From Acidobacteriota bacterium (GTDB lineage Bacteria; Acidobacteriota; UBA890; WLXD01): a DNA stretch of 64,000 nucleotides. The position numbers and the translations under genes were made by a program. Below are positions 35,971 to 45,386 of this stretch, piece by piece (position 1 is the stretch's first letter; each line of letters starts with the position of its first letter). Where the stretch lies: assembly GCA_012103255.1 (NCBI GenBank), contig WLXD01000004.1:248001-312000 (forward strand), given 5' to 3'. A model generated the notes under the pieces. It was not told the DNA's origin, ran no database searches, and saw only the letters and a list, made by a program, of their open reading frames with translations.

Positions 35971-36534
35971 CTAGGCGACTTCGACGGTGACCTGCGTCGG
36001 GTTGGTGATGATGTCGTACACCGCCGAACGCTTCTGCGACTGGGCCACCAGCGCGCGAACATCTTCGGGCGACGCATCGGCATCGATCTCATAGGTGACC
36101 TTGATGCCGTCGAATCCATTGCGGACATCGGCATCCATGCCGAGGATGCCCTGAATGTCCATGCCGCCCTCGATGACGGCGGTAACGGAGCGCAACTGAA
36201 TCTCGCGATGCTGCGCAACCGCGGCAACGCCAGCCGTCAGACAGGCACCGAGCCCAGCGAGAACGATCTCTACCGGCGTCGCAGCCTTGTCTTCCGATGC
36301 GAACACCTCAGGGTGATCAGCCTCGTACACGTGCTCCTGACGGTGCGCCTGTTCCTCGCCGAGTCCGAAGAAGCTCAGAGTCGAGGAGCGGGTGTGCGTA
36401 CCGTGCTCCCAGCGCGTCGTGGCGCGCCACTGGAACTTGGCAGCCTCAGGGGCTCCGGCCAGCGCCTCGCGCGCGCCGAGCAGGGCTTCGACGTTCACAC
36501 CGTTGTCGACGGCCTTTGCGGTAGCGGTACTCAT
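35971..36534 (-). CDS. OsmC/Ohr-type peroxiredoxin-like protein
   Basis: This is about 187 residues from ATG 36534, with GGAG 6 bases upstream. OsmC-fold features are visible: an N-terminal strand region FQWRATTRWEHGTHTRSS, then TPVEIVLAGLGACLTAGVAAVAQ holding the catalytic-type Cys, and a C-terminal VTYEIDADASPEDVRAL. I do not see the second conserved Cys of the classic pair. OsmC proteins reduce organic peroxides. It is first in the run with FMO and the FAD oxidoreductase, 26 bases before the FMO start. Confidence 0.85.
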   Translation of the reverse strand: MSTATAKAVDNGVNVEALLGAREALAGAPEAAKFQWRATTRWEHGTHTRSSTLSFFGLGEEQAHRQEHVYEADHPEVFASEDKAATPVEIVLAGLGACLTAGVAAVAQHREIQLRSVTAVIEGGMDIQGILGMDADVRNGFDGIKVTYEIDADASPEDVRALVAQSQKRSAVYDIITNPTQVTVEVA

Positions 36535-36693
36535 CACGATCTCCATCGTTTTCGGTTGAATTCCAGCGACGGCCGTTGCCGTCCTCATGATGAATAACCG
36601 GAATCGCGCACAGATCGGCTCATGAGAACTGCGCGGCCGCCACCGTCGGCCGAGGCAGAGTCATCGAGCCAGTAGGCGCTGTAGAGTCGTGGC

Positions 36694-37665
36694 GTGATCA
36701 CTACGCGCGAACTCACAAAGGTCTACCGGGTACCGCTCAAGGAACCCGGACTCTGGAACTCCGTGCGCTCGCTCTGGAACCGCGAGTATCGCGAGGTGCG
36801 GGCGGTCGACGGCATCGATCTCGAAATCGAAACCGGTGAGCGCGTTGGCTTCCTGGGCCCCAACGGTGCCGGCAAGACCACGACGCTGAAAATGCTCACC
36901 GGCCTGCTCCACCCCACCGCCGGCAGCTGCGAGGTGGCCGGGTTCACGCCCTCGGATCGAAGGGCCGACTTCCTTCGCTCCGTCACGCTCGTGATGGGCC
37001 AGAAGCAGCAACTGCTCTGGGATCTGCCGCCAACCGAGACTTTCGCTCTCAATCGCGCACTCTTGGGCGTCTCTCACGCCGACTACAGGGCAATGCTCGA
37101 TGAACTCGTTGACCTCCTCGATCTCGGCGAGTTCATGGACCAGCCGGCGCGCAATCTGTCGCTCGGTCAGCGCATGCGGTGCGAACTCGCGGCCGCCCTG
37201 TTGCACCGGCCGCGGGTGCTGTTCCTCGACGAGCCGACAATTGGGTTGGACGTGCAAGTTCAACGGCTTGTCCGCGGCTTCATCAAGGAGTACCAGCGGC
37301 GCCACGAGGCTACCGTCATGCTCACCAGTCACGATATGGATGATGTCGGCTCGATCGCCGAACGGATCGTCCTGATCGATCACGGGGTGATCCACTTCGA
37401 TGGCCCGCTCGATCGGTTCAAGCGGACGTTCGGCGGCGGACGGCGCCTCGTCGCGCGGCACTGTCGCGGACTCGATGATCTGGGGTTTGTCGAAGACGAG
37501 CCCGGTCGACACGTGGCGACCGTAGGCCCCGCCGACGTCAACGGCCTCCTCGCCGAGGTGCTCCGACGCTTCCCGGAGGCCGAGGTCACCGTCGAGGACC
37601 CACCGCTCGAGGAGGTACTCGAAACTGCCTTCTCTCGTGAACGTGCGGAGGCTCAAGAAGAATGA
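36694..37665 (+). CDS. ABC-2 type exporter ATP-binding protein
   Basis: This 323-residue ATPase has Walker A (FLGPNGAGKTTTLKM), signature (NLSLGQRMRCELAAALL), Walker B (RVLFLDEPTIGLD) and H-loop (LTSHDMDDV). The C-terminal extension, ending in DPPLEEVLETAF, is typical of ATPases paired with ABC-2 permeases. The start is GTG. It overlaps the first permease by 4 bases (ATGA), making a three-gene exporter operon. The substrate is unknown. Confidence 0.9.
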   Translation: MITTRELTKVYRVPLKEPGLWNSVRSLWNREYREVRAVDGIDLEIETGERVGFLGPNGAGKTTTLKMLTGLLHPTAGSCEVAGFTPSDRRADFLRSVTLVMGQKQQLLWDLPPTETFALNRALLGVSHADYRAMLDELVDLLDLGEFMDQPARNLSLGQRMRCELAAALLHRPRVLFLDEPTIGLDVQVQRLVRGFIKEYQRRHEATVMLTSHDMDDVGSIAERIVLIDHGVIHFDGPLDRFKRTFGGGRRLVARHCRGLDDLGFVEDEPGRHVATVGPADVNGLLAEVLRRFPEAEVTVEDPPLEEVLETAFSRERAEAQEE

Positions 37666-38465
37666 GCATGACGCGCGCGGTGCGAGCCATGCCCGCGATG
37701 TTCAGGGTCGGCTTCGCTGAACTGATCGCCTATCGGGCGGAGATGGTGGTCTGGATCCTCTCGGCCACGATGCCGCTCATCATGCTCGCACTGTGGAACT
37801 CGGTAGTGGCCGAAGCGCCGATCGCCGGCTTCGGCCCAACCGAGATCACCCGCTACTTCGCTGCCGCCCTGGTCGTGCGCCAGCTGACGGGAGCCTGGCT
37901 GGTCTGGCACCTCAACTGGATGATCCGGAGCGGCGGGCTCTCGGCCAGGCTCCTTCGTCCAATCAATCCTCTCGTCTACGAGGGCGTCACGATGCTCTCG
38001 GCCATGCCGCTCCGGATCGCTGTGCTGACCCCCATGCTGGCGGGCCTCGTGCTCTGGCGACCGGAACTCGTGATCTGGCCTGGTGCGGCGGCGCTCGCGC
38101 TCTTCGTGGTCAGTGTTCTCCTTGCCTGGGTTCTGACGTTCCTGGTGCAGGGGCTATTCGGCATGCTCGCGTTCTGGACAGATCAGAGCCAGGGCCTGTT
38201 CGGTGTCTGGTTCACGTTCTGGATGCTGCTTTCCGGCTACATCGCGCCGCTGCAAATGTTCCCGGAGGCGTTTCAATCGGTACTCGCGTGGCTACCGTTT
38301 CGCGGCATGATCGCCGTGCCAGTCGAACTGCTCGGAGGCTTCCTCACGCCGCGCGACGCGTTGTTCGACATCGGTGTGCAGGTCGCGTGGACAGCCATCC
38401 TGCTCCTCGTGTCGGCCGTGGTCTGGCGGCGCGGCATCCGCCGCTATGGAGCGTTCGGTGCGTGA
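37662..38465 (+). CDS. ABC-2 family permease subunit 1
   Basis: This 267-residue integral membrane protein has about six helices, including MVVWILSATMPLIMLALW, a central ALALFVVSVLLAWVLTFLV and a late IQVAWTAILLLVSAVVW-like segment. It has the layout of DUF990-type ABC-2 permeases. The ATG overlaps the ATPase stop and its end overlaps the second permease, so translation is coupled. Confidence 0.85.
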   Translation: MSMTRAVRAMPAMFRVGFAELIAYRAEMVVWILSATMPLIMLALWNSVVAEAPIAGFGPTEITRYFAAALVVRQLTGAWLVWHLNWMIRSGGLSARLLRPINPLVYEGVTMLSAMPLRIAVLTPMLAGLVLWRPELVIWPGAAALALFVVSVLLAWVLTFLVQGLFGMLAFWTDQSQGLFGVWFTFWMLLSGYIAPLQMFPEAFQSVLAWLPFRGMIAVPVELLGGFLTPRDALFDIGVQVAWTAILLLVSAVVWRRGIRRYGAFGA

Positions 38466-39252
38466 ACTCCTGAGACAGGCGTCCGCCATCGGCGCGCTTC
38501 TGCGGGTCTCGCTGGCAACGGTGATGCAGTACCGCAGCAACTTCATTCTCGAAATGGGCGCTGGACTGCTCAAGGGGGCCGGCAGCGTGGCTCCGCTCGC
38601 TCTCGTCTTCTGGCACCGCACCGAAATAGGCGGCTGGGATCTGCCGCACGCGCTCCTGGTGATGGCGTTCTTCCTGATCATGAGCGGTATTCAAGCGGGG
38701 ATCTTCGAGCCCAATCTTGGCGAGGCCGTGAACTCGATACGCACAGGCGCGCTCGACCTGATCCTGATGAAACCGGTCGACGCTCAGTTGCTGGTGAGCT
38801 TGCGCAAGTTCAGCGCGGCGGCAATCTGGGATCTCGTCGGCGGCGTGATTGTCGCGACCATCGCGATCACCCGATTGCCGACACCTGGAATCGCCGACCT
38901 CGTGCTTGCGATCGCACTCTTCGCCACAGGCGTGATCGCCATGTACGGGCTCTGGTTGCTGGCAATCTGCGTGAGCTTCTTCTTCGTCCGCGTGGACAAT
39001 CTCCGCTTCCTCCTCTGGGCCGTCACGGACGCTGGACGATGGCCGATCGATGTATTCACGGGCGCCATTCGGTTTCTGCTGGTGGCGCTGGTTCCGGTGG
39101 CCCTGATTACGAGTTTCCCGGCCGACGCGGTTCGCGGCACCTGGTCGGCGGGCACGCTGGCCGTCGCCAGCGCCGTGTCGTTGCTATTTCTGGCCGGCTC
39201 GCGCTGGGCGTGGAACCGGAGCCTGGCGAACTACACCTCCGCGAGCTCCTAG
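38446..39252 (+). CDS. ABC-2 family permease subunit 2
   Basis: This is about 268 residues with six hydrophobic segments, in the DUF990/ABC2_membrane_6 pattern: QYRSNFILEMGAGLLKGAG near the start and VNSIRTGALDLILMKPVDAQ in the cytoplasmic loop. The ATG at 38446 is one choice. A GTG at 38458 with GGAG 6 bases upstream is equally good and gives a shorter overlap with subunit 1. Together the two subunits and the ATPase form a heterodimeric exporter. The 164 bases after it hold no gene I can support. Confidence 0.85.
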   Translation: MERSVRELLRQASAIGALLRVSLATVMQYRSNFILEMGAGLLKGAGSVAPLALVFWHRTEIGGWDLPHALLVMAFFLIMSGIQAGIFEPNLGEAVNSIRTGALDLILMKPVDAQLLVSLRKFSAAAIWDLVGGVIVATIAITRLPTPGIADLVLAIALFATGVIAMYGLWLLAICVSFFFVRVDNLRFLLWAVTDAGRWPIDVFTGAIRFLLVALVPVALITSFPADAVRGTWSAGTLAVASAVSLLFLAGSRWAWNRSLANYTSASS

Positions 39253-39416
39253 GCCGGAAGTGCGGTCCCGCTGACACTCGCCGTGCGACCTCGTGGGCCG
39301 AGTCGTCTGAACCGGAGACATGTGATGAGGTTGCCGCCGTCGCAAACTGAGTGTCGGCGCATGACGCCGCGCCGGTTCGCATCGGCCGCTGCAACCTTGA
39401 TCCGAGCGGTGGACAT

Positions 39417-41281
39417 CTACCGCTCCTCTGCCAAAGTGATCTCGAAGTCCGTCACGATCAGGTAGTGATCCGATGGGAAGCCCGTAGGCCGGTGTTGATG
39501 AGTCGCGTTTGCGCGTTCCGCAACCCGGCACCCTTGTAGAAGAGTTGATCGATGCGCACACCGGAACGATGAGTGTGGCCGGGGTCCGCGAGTGGATCCT
39601 CGTGCGTCTCGCGAAACGCGTCGATGAACCCGGCGGCCGCCAGCGTGAGTGACGCCGGACTATCGCCCCCATCCGTGTGTGGCACAGCGTTGAAGTCACC
39701 ACCGAAGAGCGTCGGCGTCCGGTTCGACTCGGCGAACCGTCCGTCGTGAAATTCGAAAACCGTCGGGAACTGCGCCATGCCATACCAGTTCGACATCACG
39801 TAGATGTCCTGCGACTCGCTCAAGGTCAGCTTCGCACCGACATTCATGAACGTTGAGTCGCCCTCGACGAAGAGATCGGCGATCGGGTAGCGGCTCATCA
39901 CCGAGATGTTCGACCCCTGGTTGAGGTAGTCGCGATCAACCGTGGTGGCGTAGTAGTAGCCCAGCTCCGCGGCGATGAAGTCACCGCTCGAGTACGTCTC
40001 TTGCATCATCACGACGTCAATGTTCTCGCGCTCCAGAATCTGCGCAATCGCGTGCCGCGAATCCCAGCCGTGCTCTTCCAGCGTGAAGTGCCTGCCGCCG
40101 TGAAAAATATTCCAGACGCCCGCGGTAACTGTTCGGTCAGACTCGGCTAGCGGTTCCGGGAGCGACTCGAAGTGCCGCTCGAATCGAGACCGAATCTCCT
40201 CAGAGGCGAGGGGCCGATCCCATATCTCGAGCTCGTCGAGATCAAAGTCCGACGAGTCCAGCCGCTCACGATCTGCGAACCAGCGAGCAGCTCCAGAATC
40301 GATCGTCACTTCGCTGTCGACGAGGGAGAAGACCTTCATCGCCGGCGCGGTCTCCATGAACGTCAACGCCTGATGAATCGTGTACGGATTGTCCATCAGT
40401 GCTGACTCGATCTGCGCAAGACGTTCCAGGTCGACAGGCTCCATGGAGGCGGCGAAGCCAGCGGGATCAGCGCGGTCCTCAGCTGCCGCGCTCACTTTGC
40501 TCGCGAAGAGGTCCTCGGGATCAACGAGCAGATGCACGAACTCATCGGACGTCAGCGCGGGCAAGCCATAGCTATTGAATTCATCGACCATCTGCTGCAG
40601 CGACTCACGTCCTTGCTCGATCGCCGGCAGCACAGAGTTCGAGGGCAAGCTAGCTTCGCCTCGCCAGCCCGCGACCAGGGGCGACGAACTCGAGAAGTCG
40701 AACCCCGGTGCATCCGCAACGTTGTACAGCGCCCGCTCGCGCCCGTCGTAGTACAGACGCAGCTGGGCACGATCGGCATCGTAGGTCATCGCGAGTTGGT
40801 GCCAACGGCCGTCGTTGAGCGGCATGCGCAGGCCATTGTCGCGCTCGTACGTGAGCCGCCGATCACCGGAACCGAGATTCCATGCCCAGGTACCGTCGGA
40901 CACGTAATACGTCCACCCGGCTTGTTTCTGCGACGCCAGACTGTTGTCGGCTGAACGCTTCGTCGACAGCAAGGTCATGCGTCGATCCGAACCCGCGGTC
41001 GTCCGAACCCAGAACGCCACGGAGAAGTCGTTCGATGGCCCGAACACGGAACTATCGTCCAGCTCAACCGCTGCTGAGTCCCCAGGCGCCAACCTCAGCG
41101 CCCGGTCGACGAGGCCGTCCGCGACGGTGGATCTATGCGCCGCCACGAGCGCGGAGTTTGCTCCGTCATCGTCGAACCCGAACGCGTCGATCGGGGCCGA
41201 CTGGCTCGCCTGACCCATCAGTGCCGAGGCGCCGCCACCCACAGCGATACCCGTGAGCAACGCCATCCGGAGAATGCTCAC
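39417..41281 (-). pseudogene. LamG plus endonuclease/exonuclease/phosphatase fusion, frameshifted near the 3' end
   Basis: The N-terminal half has a signal-like segment, then a LamG/concanavalin-type domain (FSVAFWVRTTAGSDRRMTLL, WHQLAMTYDADRAQLRLYYD), interrupted by a helical insert. The C-terminal half is an EEP domain: VTAGVWNIFHGG, VVMMQETYSSGD, LFGGDFNAVPH and RIDQLFYKG. The frame then stops at TGA 39458. Restoring one base in the CCC at 39481-39483 gives FPSDHYLIVTDFEITLAEER and a stop at 39417-39419, which supplies the essential SDH catalytic motif. As written the enzyme lacks its catalytic His. The GTG at 41281 overlaps the upstream LVIVD gene's stop; ATG 41266 is the alternative. Confidence 0.8.
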
Positions 41282-42606
41282 TGCTCCTGACCCGGCGTCG
41301 CCTCCCATTCCTGCACGCTGGAGCGCTCGGGCAGGCCCCACTGAGCGCCCGACCAGCCGTTGAAACCTTCCATGCGAAACACCCAGAACCCGGTGGTCAT
41401 GTCGGACCCGACGATGAGGCCGTCAGCGTTGCGCACGTCCACGCCGAAGAGTCCGTCGCACATCGTGCACAAGTTCTCGGCGGGGCCGCCCAGGAAGGTG
41501 TCGTAGTAACCGATCGTGACCGGGTTATGAGGGTCCTGCATCGAGAAGATCTGCAACCCATCGAGATACCCCGACACGAACACGAACGGCCAGCGCACCT
41601 CGTGGTTGTGCACCAGGTTGCGCCAGTCAGCTGTCCAGGCGCTGATCGGCTGCCGGATGTTCTTGGTCTCGCCGTCGAGCGCTGGCTGTAGGTCGAAGAT
41701 CCGCAGGGGCGCGTACTGGTATTCGGCTTCGGCGATCACGTAACGGCCATCCGGCGACGGCGTGAAGGTGTGTCCCCAGTCGACTCCCGAGATACCCGTC
41801 AGCGAGACCACCATCGAGGGCCGCTCGAGGTCGGTCACATCGAAGACGTAGTAGCCGCCTGTTCCGCCGCCGTAGAAGCGATCGGACTGTGTGTCCTCAT
41901 GCCAGCCAACGTACATGTCGTGGTAGCTGCCCACCTCCATGCCGCCATCGCCCAGCGGCACACGGGCGGCGAGCGCATCGTCCATCGCTCCTTCAACCAC
42001 ATTGGCCATGTCGTAGACATGCGCCCAGGGCCCGCCGATCGTGGTGAACAGCAGCGGCCGGCCGTTGGAGTGCTTGTACATGAAGATGTTGTGGAACCCG
42101 CCCGGATGCTCGGGTGCGCGCAAACGCGCAACCTCGGAGTAGCTCTCGGGAAGGTCGGTGACGTCGAGAACCACCGCACCCATGTCGGAATTAGGTCCTC
42201 CCTGCCCGAACTGCACCGACTGCACCACGTAGTAGCGGTCGTCCCACTTGAAGTACTTCACGTCCATCCCACCGAGGCCCAGGTGAAGATCCTGATCCTC
42301 GATGCGCCACTCATGAATGATCTTCGGGTTCGCGGGATCTGACAGGTCGATAATGTCGGTGCCCTTTTCACCCCACCCGCCGTAGACCATGCGCCCGACG
42401 TAGGCATACGGCCGATCCATGTCCTGCTCGAGTTCGATGTCCGACACGTTGCGAGCCGGGCCCAACGGGATGTGCGCGAGCACGTCGATGTTGTCGCTGC
42501 CACGCTTCTCGGGCGTCCAGAGGGCAATGCCTTGGGCCAGTGCGGTCGAGCTTGGGGCGAGAGCGATGGCGACTAGCGCCAGCAGAATCAGGACTCGTCG
42601 TTGCAC
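41278..42606 (-). CDS. Secreted LVIVD-repeat beta-propeller protein
   Basis: This is about 442 residues from GTG 42606 (GGAGGT upstream), with a signal peptide LLALVAIALAPSSTALAQ. LVIVD-type repeats are seen in GTDIIDLSDPANPKIIHEW, GAVVLDVTDLPESYSEVARL, YYVFDVTDLERPSMVVSL and LQIFSMQDPHNPVTIGYYD. A CTMC motif lies in a late loop. LVIVD proteins are surface propellers of unknown ligand. It is translationally coupled to the LamG-EEP gene. Confidence 0.8.
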   Translation of the reverse strand: MQRRVLILLALVAIALAPSSTALAQGIALWTPEKRGSDNIDVLAHIPLGPARNVSDIELEQDMDRPYAYVGRMVYGGWGEKGTDIIDLSDPANPKIIHEWRIEDQDLHLGLGGMDVKYFKWDDRYYVVQSVQFGQGGPNSDMGAVVLDVTDLPESYSEVARLRAPEHPGGFHNIFMYKHSNGRPLLFTTIGGPWAHVYDMANVVEGAMDDALAARVPLGDGGMEVGSYHDMYVGWHEDTQSDRFYGGGTGGYYVFDVTDLERPSMVVSLTGISGVDWGHTFTPSPDGRYVIAEAEYQYAPLRIFDLQPALDGETKNIRQPISAWTADWRNLVHNHEVRWPFVFVSGYLDGLQIFSMQDPHNPVTIGYYDTFLGGPAENLCTMCDGLFGVDVRNADGLIVGSDMTTGFWVFRMEGFNGWSGAQWGLPERSSVQEWEATPGQEQ

Positions 42607-42700
42607 AGCGACCTCCGGCAGACACGTTGATGGAGGGCCCACTATATCGGGGCGCGCATCCGGAACGGGCCGCGGCCGAAGGCAGGCACCGACTCCGAGG

Positions 42701-43999
42701 CTAGTTCAGACGCGTCCCCGTGGCCCGATACGACTCGACGCAGCTATCGGGCCCGTCCGGACAATAGGACTGGCGGACTTCGTAGGAGTCGTTCGACCGA
42801 ATCACGTAGCGGATTTCGTTGTGCCCGGGCCTGCCCCCGAAGAGTCGCCCCTCCTGGACAAAGCCAAAGCCATCGTCCGTACGAGTACCGGTCAGCGTCT
42901 TGCGATTGCCGAGCGAATTGTTGGAAGACGCGACAACGGCCTCCGTGTGGGGGGCGTAGCTGAAGGTTGTGGCGGAGCTGAAGACGGGAGCGGCCCCACC
43001 CGGCGACGGGTGGTAGCCCGTCTTGATGAGAGCTTGCCCATTGAGCGCTGGCCGAAACTGCACGAACCCTGCGGGACCTTCGGTAGCCATGCCGTCGACG
43101 ACATATGTCGTGGCCAGGTGCCAGTCGCCGATAAGCCGTTGCATCTCAGCGATGTCGGGATGCGGTGCGATTTCGCGCGTAGCAAGTTCGGCGACATTCG
43201 AGGTATCCGGCATTTCCGAACCGCTGATCTCGTTGGCGCCGTTGGCCTCCGGCGCTGCCATCGCCAGAAACTGCAATGGCTCGTTCAGCACGTCTATCCG
43301 CACGACTCGCGGCGTGGGACCAGTGGAGACGTAGATGTCGTTCTCGGGGCTTCCGCCGCGAAGTTCGTACCGCGTGGTCTCGAAAGTTCCGGCCGGCGTG
43401 TCCACCGTAGCAACACCCGCGGCTCGCAAGCTCACGGTCTGCAGCCCCGGAAGGCCGTACCAGACGTATTCCAAGTTGGCCGGGATCGAGTCGCCCATCA
43501 GCAGCGGGAGGATGAAGCTGACTGCCCGAGCGAGCGTTCCAGAGGTGAGCGCTATGTCCACTGGCCTCGAATCGACTGCCGCCCCGGGAGTGGCGAGCGA
43601 CCGCGTGCCCACCGCCCGGCTCGCCTCGAACGTGACGTCGGTCGCCATCTTGGTCAGGCCCTGATGGAAGCGGATCGCCATGGTCCGCGGCGCGAGGTCT
43701 GCGGCGGACAACTCGATCTCCATCGTCTCGTAGATCTCGAGACTGGGCATCATGGTGCGATCAAACAGTTCGATCGCATCGCCGCGCTTGTGCCAACCAA
43801 GCCGCATGAACCCGTCGGGCTCCCCAGAGTTGAACAAGCCCAGGTGAATCAGGCCGCTGTCCGGGAGGGCGGCGGCCGCCGTGGTGCGCCACGGCGCCAC
43901 GGGAGCCGCGGAGAACGCATGGACGGTAAGTGCCGCGCAGACGCCGAGTGCGACGAGTACAAAACGAAACCCGTTGACGGGCACGGAGGGTCGGTTCAT
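42701..43999 (-). CDS. Secreted two-domain protein, unknown function (DUF1579-like C-terminus)
   Basis: This 432-residue protein has a signal peptide (FVLVALGVCAALTVHAFSA). The first 240 residues form a beta-rich domain resembling DUF3108-type proteins (VDTPAGTFETTRYELRGG). The last 150 resemble a DUF1579/lipocalin-like barrel (QRLIGDWHLATTYVVDG, FVQFRPALNGQALIKTGY, with two late Cys in YCPDGPDSC). Both assignments are weak. The likely location is the periplasm. It is 94 bases upstream of the LVIVD gene on the same strand and may share its transcript. Confidence 0.55.
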   Translation of the reverse strand: MNRPSVPVNGFRFVLVALGVCAALTVHAFSAAPVAPWRTTAAAALPDSGLIHLGLFNSGEPDGFMRLGWHKRGDAIELFDRTMMPSLEIYETMEIELSAADLAPRTMAIRFHQGLTKMATDVTFEASRAVGTRSLATPGAAVDSRPVDIALTSGTLARAVSFILPLLMGDSIPANLEYVWYGLPGLQTVSLRAAGVATVDTPAGTFETTRYELRGGSPENDIYVSTGPTPRVVRIDVLNEPLQFLAMAAPEANGANEISGSEMPDTSNVAELATREIAPHPDIAEMQRLIGDWHLATTYVVDGMATEGPAGFVQFRPALNGQALIKTGYHPSPGGAAPVFSSATTFSYAPHTEAVVASSNNSLGNRKTLTGTRTDDGFGFVQEGRLFGGRPGHNEIRYVIRSNDSYEVRQSYCPDGPDSCVESYRATGTRLN

Positions 44000-44086
44000 G
44001 GCCGCTCTCGGGGGGATTCGGAGATACCCAGATGGTAGCGGATCGAGGTCTCTCGATTCCGGGCGAACCTCTCCGGTGCTAGCTAG

Positions 44087-45199
44087 CTAGCGGCTTGCGA
44101 GCGCCTGCGAGAAGAAGGGGAACAGCTCCGCGTAGAGCCGGCCATCGGAACCCCAGAGCCGATTGCGGTGGTCACCCTCGTAGAGGTCGAACCGATGCTC
44201 GATGCCCGCTCCTGCCAGCGCATCTGAGAAAGCCTGCGCTGCAACGGGGATGTGGGTGAACTGGTATGCATCGCCAGCATCGAATCGGAAGCCACGCAGC
44301 TGGCGCAATCCATCAGCATGGCGGCCAATCAGGTGCAGCGGTAGTTCTCCCGTCCAACGTTCGAAACCGGGCTCGGCGCGCCTAACCTGGCCGTCCTCCG
44401 CCGTAAACGGCATGTCGGTGAGGAATGGCGGGTCATCCGCATCCGGGGAGAAACAGCGACCGATGCCGACAATCGCCTGGACGTAGAAGTGAGCGTTCTG
44501 CAGATCGGACTCAGATTGCAGCGACGCGAGACCGGCCAGGGCAGCGTTTTCGACCGACAGATCCGCTGCCCAGTCGAGCAGTGACGGACTGAGTCCGTAG
44601 ATCGCGCTGAAGACATCCGTGTTGCGCATGCCCACCTTGATCGCGCCATGGCCGCCCATCGAGTGACCCGCGATGCCTCGAGACTCCACGGCATCAAGCG
44701 TGCGGTATTCCGAATCCACGAAGGCCGTCAAGTCTCTCGCGATGAAGTCTTCCCAGTCGCCCATCAAGGGCGAGTTGGTGTAGTGACACGTCTTCTCCGC
44801 ATCCGGCATCACGACAATCATCTCGGCGAGAGCGCCCGCGGCGATCCCGCGATCCATCAATGCTTGAACCGAGTCGAAGCCGATCGGTGACCCCGGCCAG
44901 GGCCGCGTCCATGTTGTGTCGGTGTCGAAGATGCCGTGGAGCAGGTACAGCGTCGGGTATCGACGGCCCGTGTCCACCGCGTAGCTCGGCGGAAGATAGA
45001 TCGAGACCTGACGGGTCGCCGCGATCCCGAGCTGATTCCCGACCAATGAGGGGCCATCAACCTGCCTCACCTCGAGCCGACCGCTCCCCGCACCAGCAGT
45101 CGATTGCGTCCCCGCAGAGGACTCGCGCTGAACACACCCGGTTGCAACCATGAGGGCGAGCGCGAACACCGCAACTCCGATGCGTTCAAGTATCTCCAT
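44087..45199 (-). CDS. Esterase D/antigen-85-like lipoprotein esterase
   Basis: This 370-residue protein has a lipobox ALALMVATGC (C22), then an alpha/beta hydrolase of the PF00756 esterase family. Visible features are SIYLPPSYAVDTGRRYPTLY, LYLLHGIFD, nucleophile elbow GIAGHSMGGHG (S180) and a probable catalytic His in LYEGDHRNRLW near 345. The substrate is unknown; the family includes feruloyl esterases, mycolyltransferases and S-formylglutathione hydrolases. It is attached to the envelope. The 187 bases upstream hold no gene I can support. Confidence 0.8.
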   Translation of the reverse strand: MEILERIGVAVFALALMVATGCVQRESSAGTQSTAGAGSGRLEVRQVDGPSLVGNQLGIAATRQVSIYLPPSYAVDTGRRYPTLYLLHGIFDTDTTWTRPWPGSPIGFDSVQALMDRGIAAGALAEMIVVMPDAEKTCHYTNSPLMGDWEDFIARDLTAFVDSEYRTLDAVESRGIAGHSMGGHGAIKVGMRNTDVFSAIYGLSPSLLDWAADLSVENAALAGLASLQSESDLQNAHFYVQAIVGIGRCFSPDADDPPFLTDMPFTAEDGQVRRAEPGFERWTGELPLHLIGRHADGLRQLRGFRFDAGDAYQFTHIPVAAQAFSDALAGAGIEHRFDLYEGDHRNRLWGSDGRLYAELFPFFSQALASR

Positions 45200-45386
45200 G
45201 GTCTTGCCATGCTCCTCTGTTTCCGGGCTGACACACCCGACGGGCTGAGAGTCGACCTTGCTCGACTGGACCCATCAGGATCAATGCGATCGGCCACGGG
45301 AAACGACAGGAACCAACAGCGGGCGCGCCGATTGCCCGTGGTAGCGTCGACCCAAATACGTTGCGTCTCATCGTCGTGGAGCCGTC

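Noticed and set aside
36661-37656. 331-codon minus-strand frame opposite the ABC ATPase
   Set aside because: The sense strand has Walker A, signature and Walker B motifs; the antisense frame is a shadow.
42419-44038. Long open frame of 539 codons on the plus strand opposite two leftward genes
   Set aside because: It is antisense to the LVIVD and DUF1579-like genes, has no ribosome binding site, and its translation is Arg/Pro/Gly-rich without family motifs; it is a shadow of high-GC codon use.
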